Notes: generated from the letters alone by a model not told the origin. Numbered from the stretch's first letter, positions 18,499-29,332 are shown. The stretch: 64,000 nt of DNA from Jannaschia sp. GRR-S6-38 (GCF_029853695.1 NZ_CP122537.1:1612001-1676000), one strand, 5' to 3'. Numbers and translations: made by a program.

Positions 18499-19076
18499 CA
18501 GGTCTCCCCCCGCAGCTCTCCGACGATGGCGGCGACGGCGGCGCGCGCTGTCTCCAGGTCGGTGGTCGGAATGATGTAATCGGCCCGCGCGCGCTTGTCA
18601 GCATCGGGAACCTGCCGGGCGAGGATGGCGTCGAGCTCCGCCTCCGACATGGTGCCGCGTTCGAGCACACGCGCGCGCTGGAGATCGGCGGGGGCCGAGA
18701 CGACGGCGATGCGGTCGACCTGCCCCTCGGCCCCGGTCTCGAAGAGCAGCGGGATGTCCAGCACCACGAGCGGCGCATCCGTCTCCAGGAAGGCGGCGCG
18801 GTCGGCGGCGACCCGCGGATGGACGATCGCCTCGATCCGGCGCAGGGCCTGCGGGTCGCGCGTGATGATCGCGCGAAGCGCGGCGCGGTCCACGGCCCCG
18901 TCACGGATCGCCGCCGGGAACGCCTCGGCCATCGGCCCGACCGCCGCGCCGCCCGGCGCATAGAGGCGATGCACCGTCGCATCCGCATCCCAGACCGGCA
19001 CGCCCAGATCGCGGAACATCTGCGCCGTGGTCGATTTGCCCATGCCGATGGAGCCCGTCAGCCCGAGCACAATCAT
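18498..19076 (-). CDS. coaE: CoaE, dephospho-CoA kinase
   Basis: CoaE phosphorylates the 3'-hydroxyl of dephospho-CoA, the last step of coenzyme A synthesis. The 192-residue protein starts [16 protein letters not shown] with the P-loop at residues 8-15, then [15 protein letters not shown], where the DAD motif is conserved, and [13 protein letters not shown] in the middle. It overlaps aroE by 4 bp (ATGA) and dnaQ by one base, so the four genes are presumably co-translated. No unusual features. Confidence 0.96.
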   Translation of the reverse strand: MIVLGLTGSIGMGKSTTAQMFRDLGVPVWDADATVHRLYAPGGAAVGPMAEAFPAAIRDGAVDRAALRAIITRDPQALRRIEAIVHPRVAADRAAFLETDAPLVVLDIPLLFETGAEGQVDRIAVVSAPADLQRARVLERGTMSEAELDAILARQVPDADKRARADYIIPTTDLETARAAVAAIVGELRGET

Positions 19077-19885
19077 CCCAGCACCGCGCGGCGCAACGCG
19101 TCATCCACCTCGGGCGTCGCGCCGAACCAGGCGGCGAAACCCGGCGCAGCCTGATGCAGCAACATGCCCAGCCCGTCCACCGTCGGGTTGCCCCGCGCCG
19201 CGGCCCGCGCGAGCAGGTCGGTGACGAGCGGTGCATAGACAATGTCGGTGACGACCGCCTCCGGGGCCAGGTCATCCAGCGCGATCTCGAGCGGCGGCTG
19301 ACCCGCCATCCCGAGGCTCGTGGTGTTCACCAGAAGCCCGCAATCGGCCAGCGCCGCAGGGGTGGCGTCCCACGCGATCGCCTCCGCCGCCGGAAACCGC
19401 GCGGCCAGCGCCTCGGCCCGCGCGGCGGTCCGGTTCGCGATCCGCACGTGCGGCACGCCCGCGTCGAGCAGCGCCGCGACGATGCCCCGCGCCGCGCCGC
19501 CCGCCCCCAGCACGACCGCGGGGCGGTCCGCAGGCCAGCCCGGCGCGCCCTGCCGTAGCGAGGCGATGAAGCCGATCCCGTCGGTATTGTCGGCATGGAT
19601 GCCGCCATCCCGGAAGCTCAGCGTGTTCGCCGCCTCGACCGACCGGGCCCGGTCGGTCACCGTGTCAGCCAGCGCGAAGACCGCTTCCTTGTGCGGGAGG
19701 GTCACGTTGATCCCCGCGAACCCGATCCGCGGCAGAAGGCGCAGCGTCGCCTCCAGATCCGCGGGGCGGACATGCAGCGGCACATATTGCCCGTCGATCC
19801 CGTAGCGCCGCAGCCAGTGCCCGTGCAGGCGTGGCGACCGGCTGTGGCCGATCGGATCGCCGATCACCCCGGCCAGGATCGTCAT
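19073..19885 (-). CDS. aroE: AroE, shikimate dehydrogenase (NADP+)
   Basis: AroE reduces 3-dehydroshikimate to shikimate in aromatic amino acid synthesis. The 270-residue protein starts [20 protein letters not shown], containing the substrate-binding SxS motif. NVTLPHKE holds the catalytic Lys, with NTDGIGF further on. The NADP site is [11 protein letters not shown] followed by the NRT motif (IANRTAARA), which selects NADP over NAD. The start at 19885 overlaps the maf stop as ATGA. Longer upstream frames pass through maf and are not needed. Confidence 0.95.
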   Translation of the reverse strand: MTILAGVIGDPIGHSRSPRLHGHWLRRYGIDGQYVPLHVRPADLEATLRLLPRIGFAGINVTLPHKEAVFALADTVTDRARSVEAANTLSFRDGGIHADNTDGIGFIASLRQGAPGWPADRPAVVLGAGGAARGIVAALLDAGVPHVRIANRTAARAEALAARFPAAEAIAWDATPAALADCGLLVNTTSLGMAGQPPLEIALDDLAPEAVVTDIVYAPLVTDLLARAAARGNPTVDGLGMLLHQAAPGFAAWFGATPEVDDALRRAVLG

Positions 19886-20463
19886 ATCGCGACCTCGCCG
19901 CGCGTGATCAGGTAATCGAGCAGCGGCAGGAGCGGCAGCCCCAGGACGGCGAAGTAATCGCCATCGACCCGGTGGAACAGCCGCGCGCCCTCGCCCTCCA
20001 GCATGTAGCCGCCGGCGCAATGCCGGATCTCCTCCCAGTTCCGCGCCACGTAATCCGCAAGGTAGGCCTCGGAGGCGACGCGCATCATCATCGTCACGTC
20101 CGCGACATGCCGCCAGACGGGCCGCCCGTCCTCGGCGATGACCACGGCCGAATGCAGCTTGTGGCGCTTGCCGCCCATCGCCGCCAGCTGCGCCACGGCC
20201 GCCTCGGGGCTCGCGGGCTTGCCGATCAGCGCCCCCTCGAAGCTCAGCGTCTGGTCGCAGCCCAGCACCAGCCCCGGCGCGCGCACGCGCAGCGCCTTCA
20301 GCTCGGCCAGCGCGTCCGCCACGTCGCGCGGACCCAGCCCCTCCTCCAGAAGCGCGTCCTTCACCGCGTCCTCGTCGACGCGGGCGGGCGCGACCTCGAA
20401 GGCGATCCCTGCATTCTTCAGGAGCGTGGCGCGGATGGGGGATCGGGACGCGAGTGTCAGCAT
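19882..20463 (-). CDS. Maf family nucleoside triphosphate pyrophosphatase
   Basis: Maf proteins hydrolyse non-canonical or modified NTPs to monophosphates and pyrophosphate (house-cleaning). The 193-residue protein begins MLTLASRSPIRATLLKNAG, the family SxSPRR-like opening, with LGCDQTLSF around residue 77 and GKPASPEAA next. The ATG at 20463 is chosen because alignment with the family starts there; the frame is open further upstream but lacks similarity. It is the first gene of the leftward maf-aroE-coaE-dnaQ unit and faces the candidate origin. Confidence 0.9.
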   Translation of the reverse strand: MLTLASRSPIRATLLKNAGIAFEVAPARVDEDAVKDALLEEGLGPRDVADALAELKALRVRAPGLVLGCDQTLSFEGALIGKPASPEAAVAQLAAMGGKRHKLHSAVVIAEDGRPVWRHVADVTMMMRVASEAYLADYVARNWEEIRHCAGGYMLEGEGARLFHRVDGDYFAVLGLPLLPLLDYLITRGEVAI

Positions 20464-20853
20464 GTGGATGGTTCTGTCCGTAACCCTGTTCGCAAGCCTG
20501 TGTCCGGCCGAGGGATAGGCCAGCCCTGCGCCGCGGTCGAGGATAAGCGCCGGTTTTTCCCGCGATGCGCCGGAACCTTTCACGCCCGCGCCGGTTTGCC
20601 CGGTGGCTGTGGAGCGCTGTTCTGTCCCTCGTTTCCCTGAAACGTACCCCAAGAGCGCTCCACAGCCGATCGGCCTGCCCCGCAGCCATCCGACCGCCTT
20701 ATCCCCAGAGCCGCGCGGGCAAGCGCCATCGCCAAGCCGGCCTGTGAACCGATCCGGGACGCCCTGATAATCCCCGTTATTCAGGCCTCCAACTATCCAA
20801 ATCTTCCTTCTTTAATTCTTTCTTTTATAGGGAGAGGGATCGAACGGGGGGGC
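20464..20853. other. 390-bp gap between maf and hemJ, candidate chromosomal origin
   Basis: This is the only gene-free stretch over 300 bp. It contains one near-perfect DnaA box, TTATCCCCA (20699-20707, 8 of 9 to TTATCCACA). Weaker 7-of-9 matches lie at 20463-20471, 20538-20546, 20777-20785 and 20793-20801. A 14-bp inverted repeat spans 20605-20667. A pyrimidine- and AT-rich tract (about 20791-20830) stands out in a GC-rich genome. Gene context is the main support: maf-aroE-coaE-dnaQ-secB and rho-mnmE-mnmG-rsmG-parAB flank oriC in Caulobacter and Rickettsia, and here the two blocks are transcribed away from the gap. It also holds promoters for maf and hemJ. dnaA, hemE and the RP001-type gene are absent, so the call is tentative. 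Confidence 0.45.
20605..20667. repeat. 14-bp perfect inverted repeat in the maf-hemJ gap
   Basis: GGCTGTGGAGCGCT at 20605-20618 is matched exactly by its reverse complement AGCGCTCCACAGCC at 20654-20667, with a 35-nt spacer. Each arm contains TGTGGA, the core of a DnaA box half, pointing inward and outward. The long spacer and absence of a T-run argue against a terminator. It could be a protein-binding dyad or part of an origin. Confidence 0.6.
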
Positions 20854-21291
20854 ATGATGGGCGATCTCTATCTCTGGGTGAAGGCGGGTCACGTGATCTC
20901 GGTGATCGCGTGGATGGCCGGGCTGTTCTACCTGCCGCGTCTCTACGTCTATCACGCCGAGAAACGCGCCGAGGTGCCGGAGATGCTCCCGGTGCTCGAG
21001 GTAATGGAACGCCGGCTCCTGAAGGCGATCATGAACCCGGCGATGATCGCGACCTGGGTCTTCGGGCTTTGGCTCGTGGGCCTGGGCGTCGTCGACTGGA
21101 CGATGATCTGGCCCTGGGTGAAGGCTGCCGCCGTGCTGGCGATGACGTGGTTTCACATGTGGTGCGCGGGCCAGCGCAAGGCGCTGGTCGCGGGCGACGG
21201 GCTGACCGGCCGCCGCTACCGGATGATGAACGAGGTGCCGACCCTGTTGCTTCTGGTGATCGTGGTCTCGGTCGTCGTGAAGCCGCTCTGA
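20854..21291 (+). CDS. hemJ: HemJ, protoporphyrinogen oxidase
   Basis: HemJ oxidises protoporphyrinogen IX to protoporphyrin IX, shared by heme and bacteriochlorophyll synthesis. The 145-residue membrane protein has four hydrophobic segments and the family residues WVKAGHVISVIAWMAGLFYLPRL, in which the His binds heme; a conserved Lys is in the penultimate part. Start choice is between two adjacent ATGs (20854 and 20857); the second gives the usual MGDLYLWVKAGH. A purine-rich GGGAGAGGGATCG lies upstream. It is the first rightward gene after the candidate origin. Confidence 0.92.
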   Translation: MMGDLYLWVKAGHVISVIAWMAGLFYLPRLYVYHAEKRAEVPEMLPVLEVMERRLLKAIMNPAMIATWVFGLWLVGLGVVDWTMIWPWVKAAAVLAMTWFHMWCAGQRKALVAGDGLTGRRYRMMNEVPTLLLLVIVVSVVVKPL

Positions 21292-21415
21292 TTGACTTCC
21301 CCCGCCCCGCGGCGTAGCTGACACGCGACGGCGGGTCGTCCTGACCCATGCGCCGATTTCCAGTTTCCACGACCGACCGGCCCCCACGGGGCCCGTGTCC
21401 CTGCGGAGTTGCCCA

Positions 21416-22753
<1,338 letters not shown>

Positions 22754-22766
22754 CCCGGGGGCCCGG

Positions 22767-24044
22767 GTGGAGGACACGATCTTCGCCCTCGCCACCGCCG
22801 AGGGAAAAGCCGGCGTGGCCGTCATCCGGCTCTCGGGCCCGGACAGTGTCGCGATCCTCGAGCGGCTGGGAGGCCGCGCGCCGGAGGCCCGCCGCGCCTC
22901 GGTGCAGCGGCTGACGGATGACGGGGGCGCCCTGCTCGACGAGGCGCTGGTCCTGCGCTTCGACGAGGGCGCCAGCTTCACCGGCGAAGCGGTGGTTGAG
23001 CTGCATCTCCACGGCTCCATCGCGATCATCCGCGCGGTGCTGGACGCCATCGCCCGGACCGGGCTGGCTCGCCTCGCCCGGCCCGGCGAATTCACCCGCC
23101 GTGCCCTGATGAACGACCGCATGGACCTGCTGCAGGTCCAGGGGCTGGGCGACCTGATCGACGCCGAGACCGAGGCGCAGCGTCGCGAGGCGATGCGCGT
23201 CTATACCGGCGAGATCTCGGCCCGGGTGACCGGCTGGCGCGACCGGCTGATCCGCGCCCGCGCCCTGACCGAGGCGACCATCGACTTCGCCGACGAAGAG
23301 GTGCCGGAAGACGTGTCGCCCGAGGTCACCGCGATTCTCGCGCAACTACTCTCCGAGATCGACGCGGAGCTCGCGGGCGTGCGTGCGGCGAAGCGGATCC
23401 GCTCGGGCTTCACCGTCGCGCTCGTGGGGCCCCCGAACGCAGGAAAGTCAAGCCTTATCAATGCGTTGACGCGGTCCGATGCCGCGATCGTCTCGGATAT
23501 CGCCGGCACGACCCGGGATGTCATCGAGGTCCGAACCGACCTTCGCGGTCTCGCGGTGACGTTCCTCGACACGGCCGGCATCCGCGAGACGGCGGACAGG
23601 ATCGAGCAGCTTGGGGTGGAACGCGCCCGACAACGTGCCAGTGCGGCGGATCTGCGGATCTTCCTTGCAGGCGACGGCGCGGACGAACTGGGCCTCCCGG
23701 AACAGCCCGGCGATCTGCGCATTCGGACCCGGGCCGATATCGACCCGCGCGGGACGATCTCGACCAAGACGATGGCGGGCATCGACGCCCTTCTCGACAG
23801 CGTCCACGCGCGCCTGGCCGAGCAGAGCGCCGATGCCGGGCTGATCACGCGCGAGCGCGATCGCGCCGCGCTAAACGAGGCCCGCCAGCGCATCGCGACG
23901 GTTCTGGAAAATTCGGCGATCGAAGCGGAGCTGGTGGCGGCGGAACTGCAGGCCGCGGCCGACACGCTGCGGGCGATCATCGGCGGGGTTGATATCGAGG
24001 CGATTCTGGACGACATCTTCGCCTCCTTCTGCATCGGCAAATAG
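22767..24044 (+). CDS. mnmE: MnmE, tRNA uridine-5 modification GTPase
   Basis: With MnmG, MnmE adds the carboxymethylaminomethyl or aminomethyl group to wobble U34 of several tRNAs. The 425-residue protein starts at a GTG ([20 protein letters not shown]). It has the tetrahydrofolate-binding N-domain, the G1 motif GPPNAGKS at 221-228, the GTTRD switch, DTAG at 268-271, and the catalytic C-terminal CIGK. It follows rho by 13 bp. Its stop is 2 bp before the mnmG GTG, which itself lies in a parS site. Confidence 0.95.
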   Translation: MEDTIFALATAEGKAGVAVIRLSGPDSVAILERLGGRAPEARRASVQRLTDDGGALLDEALVLRFDEGASFTGEAVVELHLHGSIAIIRAVLDAIARTGLARLARPGEFTRRALMNDRMDLLQVQGLGDLIDAETEAQRREAMRVYTGEISARVTGWRDRLIRARALTEATIDFADEEVPEDVSPEVTAILAQLLSEIDAELAGVRAAKRIRSGFTVALVGPPNAGKSSLINALTRSDAAIVSDIAGTTRDVIEVRTDLRGLAVTFLDTAGIRETADRIEQLGVERARQRASAADLRIFLAGDGADELGLPEQPGDLRIRTRADIDPRGTISTKTMAGIDALLDSVHARLAEQSADAGLITRERDRAALNEARQRIATVLENSAIEAELVAAELQAAADTLRAIIGGVDIEAILDDIFASFCIGK

Positions 24045-24046
24045 CG

Positions 24047-25915
24047 GTGTTTCACGTGAAACAGTCTTTCGACATCGTCGTCATCGGTGGCGGTCATGCC
24101 GGCTGCGAAGCGGCGCATGCCGCCGCGCGCATGGGCGTGTCCGTCGCGCTGGTGACGATGCGCGAGAGCGATCTTGGCGCCATGTCCTGCAACCCGGCAA
24201 TCGGCGGACTTGGCAAGGGCCACTTGGTTCGCGAGATCGACGCGCTGGACGGAATCATGGGTCGCCTCGCCGATCGGGCCGGCATCCAGTTCCGTCTGCT
24301 TAACCGTCGCAAGGGTCCGGCGGTCCAAGGTCCGCGCGCGCAGATCGACCGCGATCTGTACCGCGCCGCGATGCAGGCGGAGATCGCCGGGACGGCGGGC
24401 ATCGAGACCGTCTATGGCGAGGTCACCGACCTGCGCGAGACCGGGAATGGCGGTTCCGAGATCGTCCTTGCCGACGGCGGCATCCTCTCGACGACGAAGG
24501 TCATCCTGACCACCGGCACGTTCCTCGGCGGCGTCATCCATATCGGCGACGAACAACGGCGCGGCGGCCGGATGGGTGCGCAGGCCTCCGACATGCTGGC
24601 GGAGCGGGTCCGCGGGCTCGATATCCGCTTCGGTCGCCTCAAGACCGGAACGCCGCCCCGCCTGAAGCGCAGCAGCATCGCCTGGGACGAACTTGAAATG
24701 CAGCCGGGCGACGACGCGCCAACGCTGTTTTCCTTCCTGAGCACGGGCGTCACGGCCCCGCAGGTCTGCTGCGCGATCACCCATACAAACGCCACGACCC
24801 ACGAGATCATCCGCGCCAATCTGGACCGCTCGGCAATGTATGGTGGCCATATCGGCGGCGTCGGACCGCGCTACTGCCCGTCGATCGAGGACAAGGTCGT
24901 CCGCTTTGCCGAGAAGAGCTCGCACCAGATCTTCCTCGAACCGGAAGGCGTCGAGAGCGATCTCGTGTACCCGAACGGAATCTCGACTTCGCTTCCCGTC
25001 GATGTGCAGCTGGATTATGTCCGGTCGATCCGCGGGTTGGAGGCAACCGAGATCGTCCAGCCGGGCTATGCGATCGAATACGACTATGTCGATCCGCGCG
25101 AGCTGCGTCGGACGCTCGAGCTGCGCGCCCGGCCCGGGCTGTTCCTGGCGGGCCAGATCAACGGTACGACCGGTTACGAGGAAGCCGCCGCGCAGGGGCT
25201 CGTCGCAGGTCTGAGCGCCGCGGCGCAGGCCCGGGGCGTCGATGCGCCGTCCTTCGACCGGACGCAATCCTATATCGGCGTGATGGTCGACGACCTGGTA
25301 ACGCGCGGCGTGACCGAGCCCTATCGCATGTTCACCTCACGCGCCGAATTCCGGCTGAAGCTCCGCGCCGACAATGCGGATGAGCGTTTGACGGGCATGG
25401 GGATCGCACTCGGTTGCGTGTCCGATACGCGGCGCTTGGCGTTCGAGACGAAGATGCAGCGCCTTGCGGTGGCCCGCGACATGGCGCGTCGGACCAAGAT
25501 CCCCGCCGTGGCACTGCGCAGGCACGGCGCAACGCTTCCCGATACCGCGCCCGACCGCGCGCTTTACGACGCGATGGCGATGCCGGGACTGGACGTTCCG
25601 ACCCTGCTTGCAGCCACTGAGCTTGCGGGCGTCGAACATGACGACATGCTGCAGATTGCCCGTGAGGCCCTCTACGCCAACTACATCTTACGCGCCGATC
25701 GCGAGATCGCGGCATTGAAGAAGGACGATGCGGTCGAGATCCCCGGGGATATCGATTGGTCGACGGTTGAGGCGCTGTCGAATGAAATCCGCGCGAAGCT
25801 GAACGGCACGCGACCCGAGACGCTCGGCCAGGCGGGGCGGCTGGAAGGCATGACGCCCGCGGCGATGGTCGTCGTCTTGGCGACAGTCCGCGCCCATGCT
25901 CGTCAGTCCGCGTAG
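24047..25915 (+). CDS. mnmG: MnmG (GidA), FAD-dependent tRNA uridine-5 modification enzyme
   Basis: MnmG works in complex with MnmE to modify U34 of tRNA, using FAD and NADH. The 622-residue protein has the dinucleotide-binding [17 protein letters not shown] near residue 13. It also has the family signatures [22 protein letters not shown] and [17 protein letters not shown]; the [13 protein letters not shown] segment precedes the C-terminal helical domain. The GTG at 24047 lies one base before parS, so the first residues MFHVKQ are dictated by the ParB site. No ATG is available at a better position. Confidence 0.96.
   Translation: MFHVKQSFDIVVIGGGHAGCEAAHAAARMGVSVALVTMRESDLGAMSCNPAIGGLGKGHLVREIDALDGIMGRLADRAGIQFRLLNRRKGPAVQGPRAQIDRDLYRAAMQAEIAGTAGIETVYGEVTDLRETGNGGSEIVLADGGILSTTKVILTTGTFLGGVIHIGDEQRRGGRMGAQASDMLAERVRGLDIRFGRLKTGTPPRLKRSSIAWDELEMQPGDDAPTLFSFLSTGVTAPQVCCAITHTNATTHEIIRANLDRSAMYGGHIGGVGPRYCPSIEDKVVRFAEKSSHQIFLEPEGVESDLVYPNGISTSLPVDVQLDYVRSIRGLEATEIVQPGYAIEYDYVDPRELRRTLELRARPGLFLAGQINGTTGYEEAAAQGLVAGLSAAAQARGVDAPSFDRTQSYIGVMVDDLVTRGVTEPYRMFTSRAEFRLKLRADNADERLTGMGIALGCVSDTRRLAFETKMQRLAVARDMARRTKIPAVALRRHGATLPDTAPDRALYDAMAMPGLDVPTLLAATELAGVEHDDMLQIAREALYANYILRADREIAALKKDDAVEIPGDIDWSTVEALSNEIRAKLNGTRPETLGQAGRLEGMTPAAMVVVLATVRAHARQSA
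24048..24063. other. parS site 1 (ParB-binding centromere)
   Basis: TGTTTCACGTGAAACA is an exact match to the 16-bp consensus palindrome bound by chromosomal ParB. It overlaps the first codons of mnmG: the bases read FHVKQ in that gene. Placement of parS close to parAB and the chromosome origin is usual, and ParB is encoded 3.2 kb downstream. ParB spreading from here would cover the whole mnmG-parB block. Confidence 0.95.
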
Positions 25916-25921
25916 CCGATC

Positions 25922-26506
25922 GTGGATGTTTCACGTGAAACAACCGACCGCCTGACACGATACGAAGCGCTGCTCCGCAAGTGGAATCGGGCGATTAACC
26001 TCGTCTCGCCGAGCACGATCGACCAGATCGCGACGCGGCATATCGAAGATAGCGCCCAGATCCTCGAATTGGCCCCGCCAACCAGAGCCTGGCTCGACCT
26101 CGGATCGGGCGGTGGTCTGCCGGGCGTGGTGCTGGCGATCCTGCGCGACGATGGTCGCGATCTGACGTTGATGGAGGCTGACAAGCGCAAATGCGAATTT
26201 CTGCGCACCGTCCGGCGCGAATTGGGGCTGCACTACGAAATCGTGCAGGACCGGATCGAGAACGCCCCCGCGCAAGCGGCTGACATCATTTCGGCGCGGG
26301 CCTTGGCGCCCCTGCCGCAGCTTCTGGCCCTGGCGTCGCGCCACGCGGTCCCAAAGACACAGTATCTCTTTCCCAAGGGGCAATCCTGGCGTTCCGAGAT
26401 TGAGGCAGCGCGGGAAACTTGGCAGTTTGACTGTGACGTCGTGCCCAGCCGGACAGACCCGGCGGCCGCGATCCTCTGCATCCGAAAGGTGAGCCCCGCC
26501 CCATGA
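25922..26506 (+). CDS. rsmG: RsmG (GidB), 16S rRNA m7G527 methyltransferase
   Basis: RsmG methylates G527 of 16S rRNA; its loss gives low-level streptomycin resistance in many bacteria. The 194-residue protein starts at GTG 25922 (MDVSRETTDRLTRYEALL), with VSRET encoded by parS. SAM motif I is LDLGSGGGLPGVVLA and motif II region LMEADKRKCEFLR. RHIEDSAQILELAP is the usual pre-motif helix. It begins 6 bp after mnmG and overlaps parA as ATGA. Confidence 0.94.
   Translation: MDVSRETTDRLTRYEALLRKWNRAINLVSPSTIDQIATRHIEDSAQILELAPPTRAWLDLGSGGGLPGVVLAILRDDGRDLTLMEADKRKCEFLRTVRRELGLHYEIVQDRIENAPAQAADIISARALAPLPQLLALASRHAVPKTQYLFPKGQSWRSEIEAARETWQFDCDVVPSRTDPAAAILCIRKVSPAP
25927..25942. other. parS site 2 (ParB-binding centromere)
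   Basis: A second exact TGTTTCACGTGAAACA, 1.88 kb from the first, overlaps the start of rsmG. Here it is read in a different frame (GTT TCA CGT GAA ACA, encoding VSRET). Two perfect copies at this spacing next to parAB make a functional centromere very likely. Confidence 0.95.
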
Positions 26507-27291
26507 AAGCCCGGATCATCAGCATCGCCAATCAGAAGGGCGGTGTCGGAAAGACGACGACAGCGATCAATCTCGGCGCGGCCCTCGCCATGCGCGGAAA
26601 GCGGGTCCTGATCGTCGATCTCGACCCGCAGGGCAATGCGTCGACCGGTCTGGGCGTGGAACGCGACCGGCGTGTGCAGAGTGTCTATGACCTGCTTCTC
26701 GGCGATGTCTCTGCCGCGAAACTGGCGCGGGAAACGGCGGTGGACGGGCTCTTCATCATCCCGTCGACGATGGATTTGAGCTCGGCGGATGGCGAGTTGA
26801 TGGCCAGCAGCCGGCGCGTCATGCATCTGCGCAACGCCCTGCATCACCGGGACACGCCCTACGACTACGTGCTGATCGACTGCCCGCCGTCGCTCAACCT
26901 GTTGACGATCAATGCTTTCGTCGCCTCCAGCGGGATCCTCGTCCCGCTGCAGGCCGAGTTTTTCGCGCTGGAAGGGCTGTCGCAACTCCTTCTCACGGTG
27001 CGGGAGGTGCGGAGCACGGCGAATGCCGATCTGCGGCTCGAAGGCATCGTATTGACGATGTTCGACCGCCGGAACAACCTGTGCCTGCAGGTCGAGGACG
27101 AGGCGCGCGAGACGCTGGGCGACCTCGTCTTCGAGACCAAGATCCCGCGCAATGTCCGCCTGAGCGAGGCGCCGAGCCATGCCATGCCGGTTCTGAACTA
27201 CGATCCGTCCTCTCGCGGGGCGGTGGCCTATCGCAGCCTGGCCAGCGAAGTGCTCGCGCGCCACGAACAGGAGCTGGTCGCCAATGTCTGA
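26503..27291 (+). CDS. parA: ParA, chromosome partitioning ATPase
   Basis: ParA is a Walker-type ATPase that forms the nucleoid-bound gradient moving ParB-parS complexes. The 262-residue protein has the deviant Walker A KGGVGKTT at residues 12-19, with the signature Lys at the start, DLDPQGNASTGLG next, and the Walker B-like DYVLIDCPPSLNLLT. It is short with no N-terminal DNA-binding domain, as for chromosomal ParA (Soj). It is coupled to rsmG (ATGA) and overlaps parB by 8 bp. Confidence 0.96.
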   Translation: MKARIISIANQKGGVGKTTTAINLGAALAMRGKRVLIVDLDPQGNASTGLGVERDRRVQSVYDLLLGDVSAAKLARETAVDGLFIIPSTMDLSSADGELMASSRRVMHLRNALHHRDTPYDYVLIDCPPSLNLLTINAFVASSGILVPLQAEFFALEGLSQLLLTVREVRSTANADLRLEGIVLTMFDRRNNLCLQVEDEARETLGDLVFETKIPRNVRLSEAPSHAMPVLNYDPSSRGAVAYRSLASEVLARHEQELVANV

Positions 27292-28183
27292 CGGCAAACC
27301 GAACCGACCGATGGCGCGCGGCCTGTCCGCCCTGATGGCGGATGTGGGCGTCGATGCCGAGGGCGCGCGCAGCCGCCCGCCGCGGCCCGACAGCTCGGTA
27401 CCGATCGAGACGGTGCGGCCCAATCCGAACCAGCCGCGCCGGGATTTCGACGAGGACGAGCTGTCCGACCTGGCGGCGTCGATCCGGCAGCGCGGGGTGA
27501 TCCAGCCGATTATTGTGCGGACAGCCCGCGGCGGGGGCGATGCCCGCTACGAGATCGTCGCCGGCGAACGCCGCTGGCGCGCGGCGCAGCGCGCCGGCCT
27601 GCACGAGGTGCCGGTCGTCATACGCGAGATGGACGATACCGAGCTTCTCGAGGTCGCCATCATCGAAAACATCCAGCGCGCCGATCTGAACGCCATCGAG
27701 GAGGCGGAGGGCTTCCGCCAGCTGATGGACAAGTTCGGGCACACGCAGGAGAAGCTGTCCGAAGTCTTGGGCAAGTCCCGGAGCCATGTCGCCAACCTGA
27801 TGCGGCTTCTGAAGCTGCCCGCGAGCGTGCAGGCGCATGTGCGCGAGGGCGTGCTCAGCGCCGGGCATGCGCGGGCTCTGATCAACGCGCCGGACCCGGC
27901 GGGACTGGCCGGCACGGTGATCGCGAAGGGCCTGTCCGTGCGCGAGACGGAGCGCCTGGCCAAGCGCGCGATGGAGGGCGACGCGCCGGCCACCGCTCCG
28001 AAGCGCAGCGACAAGGATGCCGACACGCGCGCGCTGGAGGGGGACCTGACGGCAGCGCTGGGGCTTTCGGTCAAGATCGACCACAAGGCCGCGAATGAGA
28101 GCGGCCGCGTCACGCTCAGCTATAGTTCGTTGGACGAGCTGGACCGGATCTGCGCCGTCCTTTCGGGCTCAGACCGGCGCTAG
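27284..28183 (+). CDS. parB: ParB, chromosome partitioning CTPase/DNA-binding protein
   Basis: ParB binds parS, clamps DNA in a CTP-dependent way and spreads. The 299-residue protein opens MSDGKPNRPMARGLSALMAD, the basic ParA-contact patch. The CTP-binding domain has NPNQPRRDF and GERRWRAAQRAG. The helix-turn-helix region is LSEVLGKSRSHVANLMRLLKLP, and a C-terminal dimerisation part ends at LSGSDRR. Two parS sites lie just upstream. The 3' end overlaps the convergent hemW by 15 bp. Confidence 0.96.
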   Translation: MSDGKPNRPMARGLSALMADVGVDAEGARSRPPRPDSSVPIETVRPNPNQPRRDFDEDELSDLAASIRQRGVIQPIIVRTARGGGDARYEIVAGERRWRAAQRAGLHEVPVVIREMDDTELLEVAIIENIQRADLNAIEEAEGFRQLMDKFGHTQEKLSEVLGKSRSHVANLMRLLKLPASVQAHVREGVLSAGHARALINAPDPAGLAGTVIAKGLSVRETERLAKRAMEGDAPATAPKRSDKDADTRALEGDLTAALGLSVKIDHKAANESGRVTLSYSSLDELDRICAVLSGSDRR

Positions 28184-29332
28184 CTCGGCCAGGATCCGGT
28201 TCAGCAGAAGCACGCCGCTCTCGCTGGCCCGCAACCGCGCGCCGTCGCGCTCCAGGAGCTTGGCCGCGGTCAGGTCTTCAAGGGCCGCCGCGTCGACGTG
28301 CCCGCCCATGCGCCGCAGGCGATCCAGGTCGATCCCGTCGCGCATCCGCAACCCCATGATCAAGTATTCTTCTGCGATATCAGTAGTTTGAAGGTCTTCG
28401 GTCTCGGCGGTACCGGTGCCCCGTTCGGCGACATGCTCTAGCCAGGCCGTGGGCATCCGCGTCGCTTCGGTCGCGACACGCGAGCCGTTCCGCGCGATCC
28501 GGCCATGCGCGCCGGGCCCGATGCCGAGCCAATCGCCGCCGCGCCAGTAGATCAGGTTGTGCCGGCTCTCCGCGCCCGGCACCGCGTGGTTCGAGACCTC
28601 GTAGCGCGGCAGGCCGGCCTCGGCGCAGAGCGCCTGCGTCAACTCGAACATCTCGGCCGAGAGATCGTCGGAGGGCAGGCCGCGCAGCCGACCGGCCCGG
28701 AACCGGTCGCCGAAGGCCGTGCCGGCCTCGATCGTCAGCTGGTAGAGCGACAGGTGCTCGCCCGCGAAGGACAGCGCCTCGCGCAGCTCGGCCTCCCAAT
28801 CGGCGAGGCTCTGGTTCTGGCGGGCGTAGATCAGGTCGAAAGACACGCGGTCGCAGACGCTCCGCGCGATATCGACGGCGCGGCGGCCCTCGGCGGCGCT
28901 GTGCAGCCGCCCGAGCGCACGCAGATCCGGGTCGTTCAGCGCCTGCAACCCGACGGAGAAGCGGTTCACCCCCGCGCCGACGAACCCGGCGAAGCGATCC
29001 GCTTCGACCGAGGTTGGATTGGCCTCCAGCGTGATCTCGATATCGTTTGCCGGGGTCCAGAGGGCCGCCACCCGGTCGAGGATCGCGCCAACGATGCGCG
29101 GCTCCATCAGGGATGGCGTGCCGCCGCCGAAGAAGACCGAGGAAAGGACGCGCCCGGGCGTGCGTTCGGCCCAGTGCTCCAGATCACGGAGGTAGGCGGC
29201 CAGCCATTCATCCTGGTCGATCCGGCGCGAGACATGGCTGTTGAAGTCGCAATAAGGGCATTTCGCGGCGCAGAACGGCCAATGCAAGTACAGGCCGAAG
29301 CCGCCTTCTTGCCAGGGCTCGAGCGCCGTCAT
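28169..29332 (-). CDS. hemW: HemW, heme chaperone of the radical SAM family
   Basis: HemW resembles coproporphyrinogen III dehydrogenase HemN but acts as a heme-binding chaperone. The 387-residue protein has the radical SAM motif CAAKCPYC (Cys21, 25, 28), FFGGGTPSLM, and the HemW-type RHNLIYWRGGDWLGIGPGAHG. It lacks the extra Cys of true HemN immediately after the motif (CDF here, not CxC). The ATG at 29332 shares a base with the stop of the RidA-like gene. It is the last gene of rph-rdgB-RidA-hemW. Confidence 0.92.
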   Translation of the reverse strand: MTALEPWQEGGFGLYLHWPFCAAKCPYCDFNSHVSRRIDQDEWLAAYLRDLEHWAERTPGRVLSSVFFGGGTPSLMEPRIVGAILDRVAALWTPANDIEITLEANPTSVEADRFAGFVGAGVNRFSVGLQALNDPDLRALGRLHSAAEGRRAVDIARSVCDRVSFDLIYARQNQSLADWEAELREALSFAGEHLSLYQLTIEAGTAFGDRFRAGRLRGLPSDDLSAEMFELTQALCAEAGLPRYEVSNHAVPGAESRHNLIYWRGGDWLGIGPGAHGRIARNGSRVATEATRMPTAWLEHVAERGTGTAETEDLQTTDIAEEYLIMGLRMRDGIDLDRLRRMGGHVDAAALEDLTAAKLLERDGARLRASESGVLLLNRILAELAPV

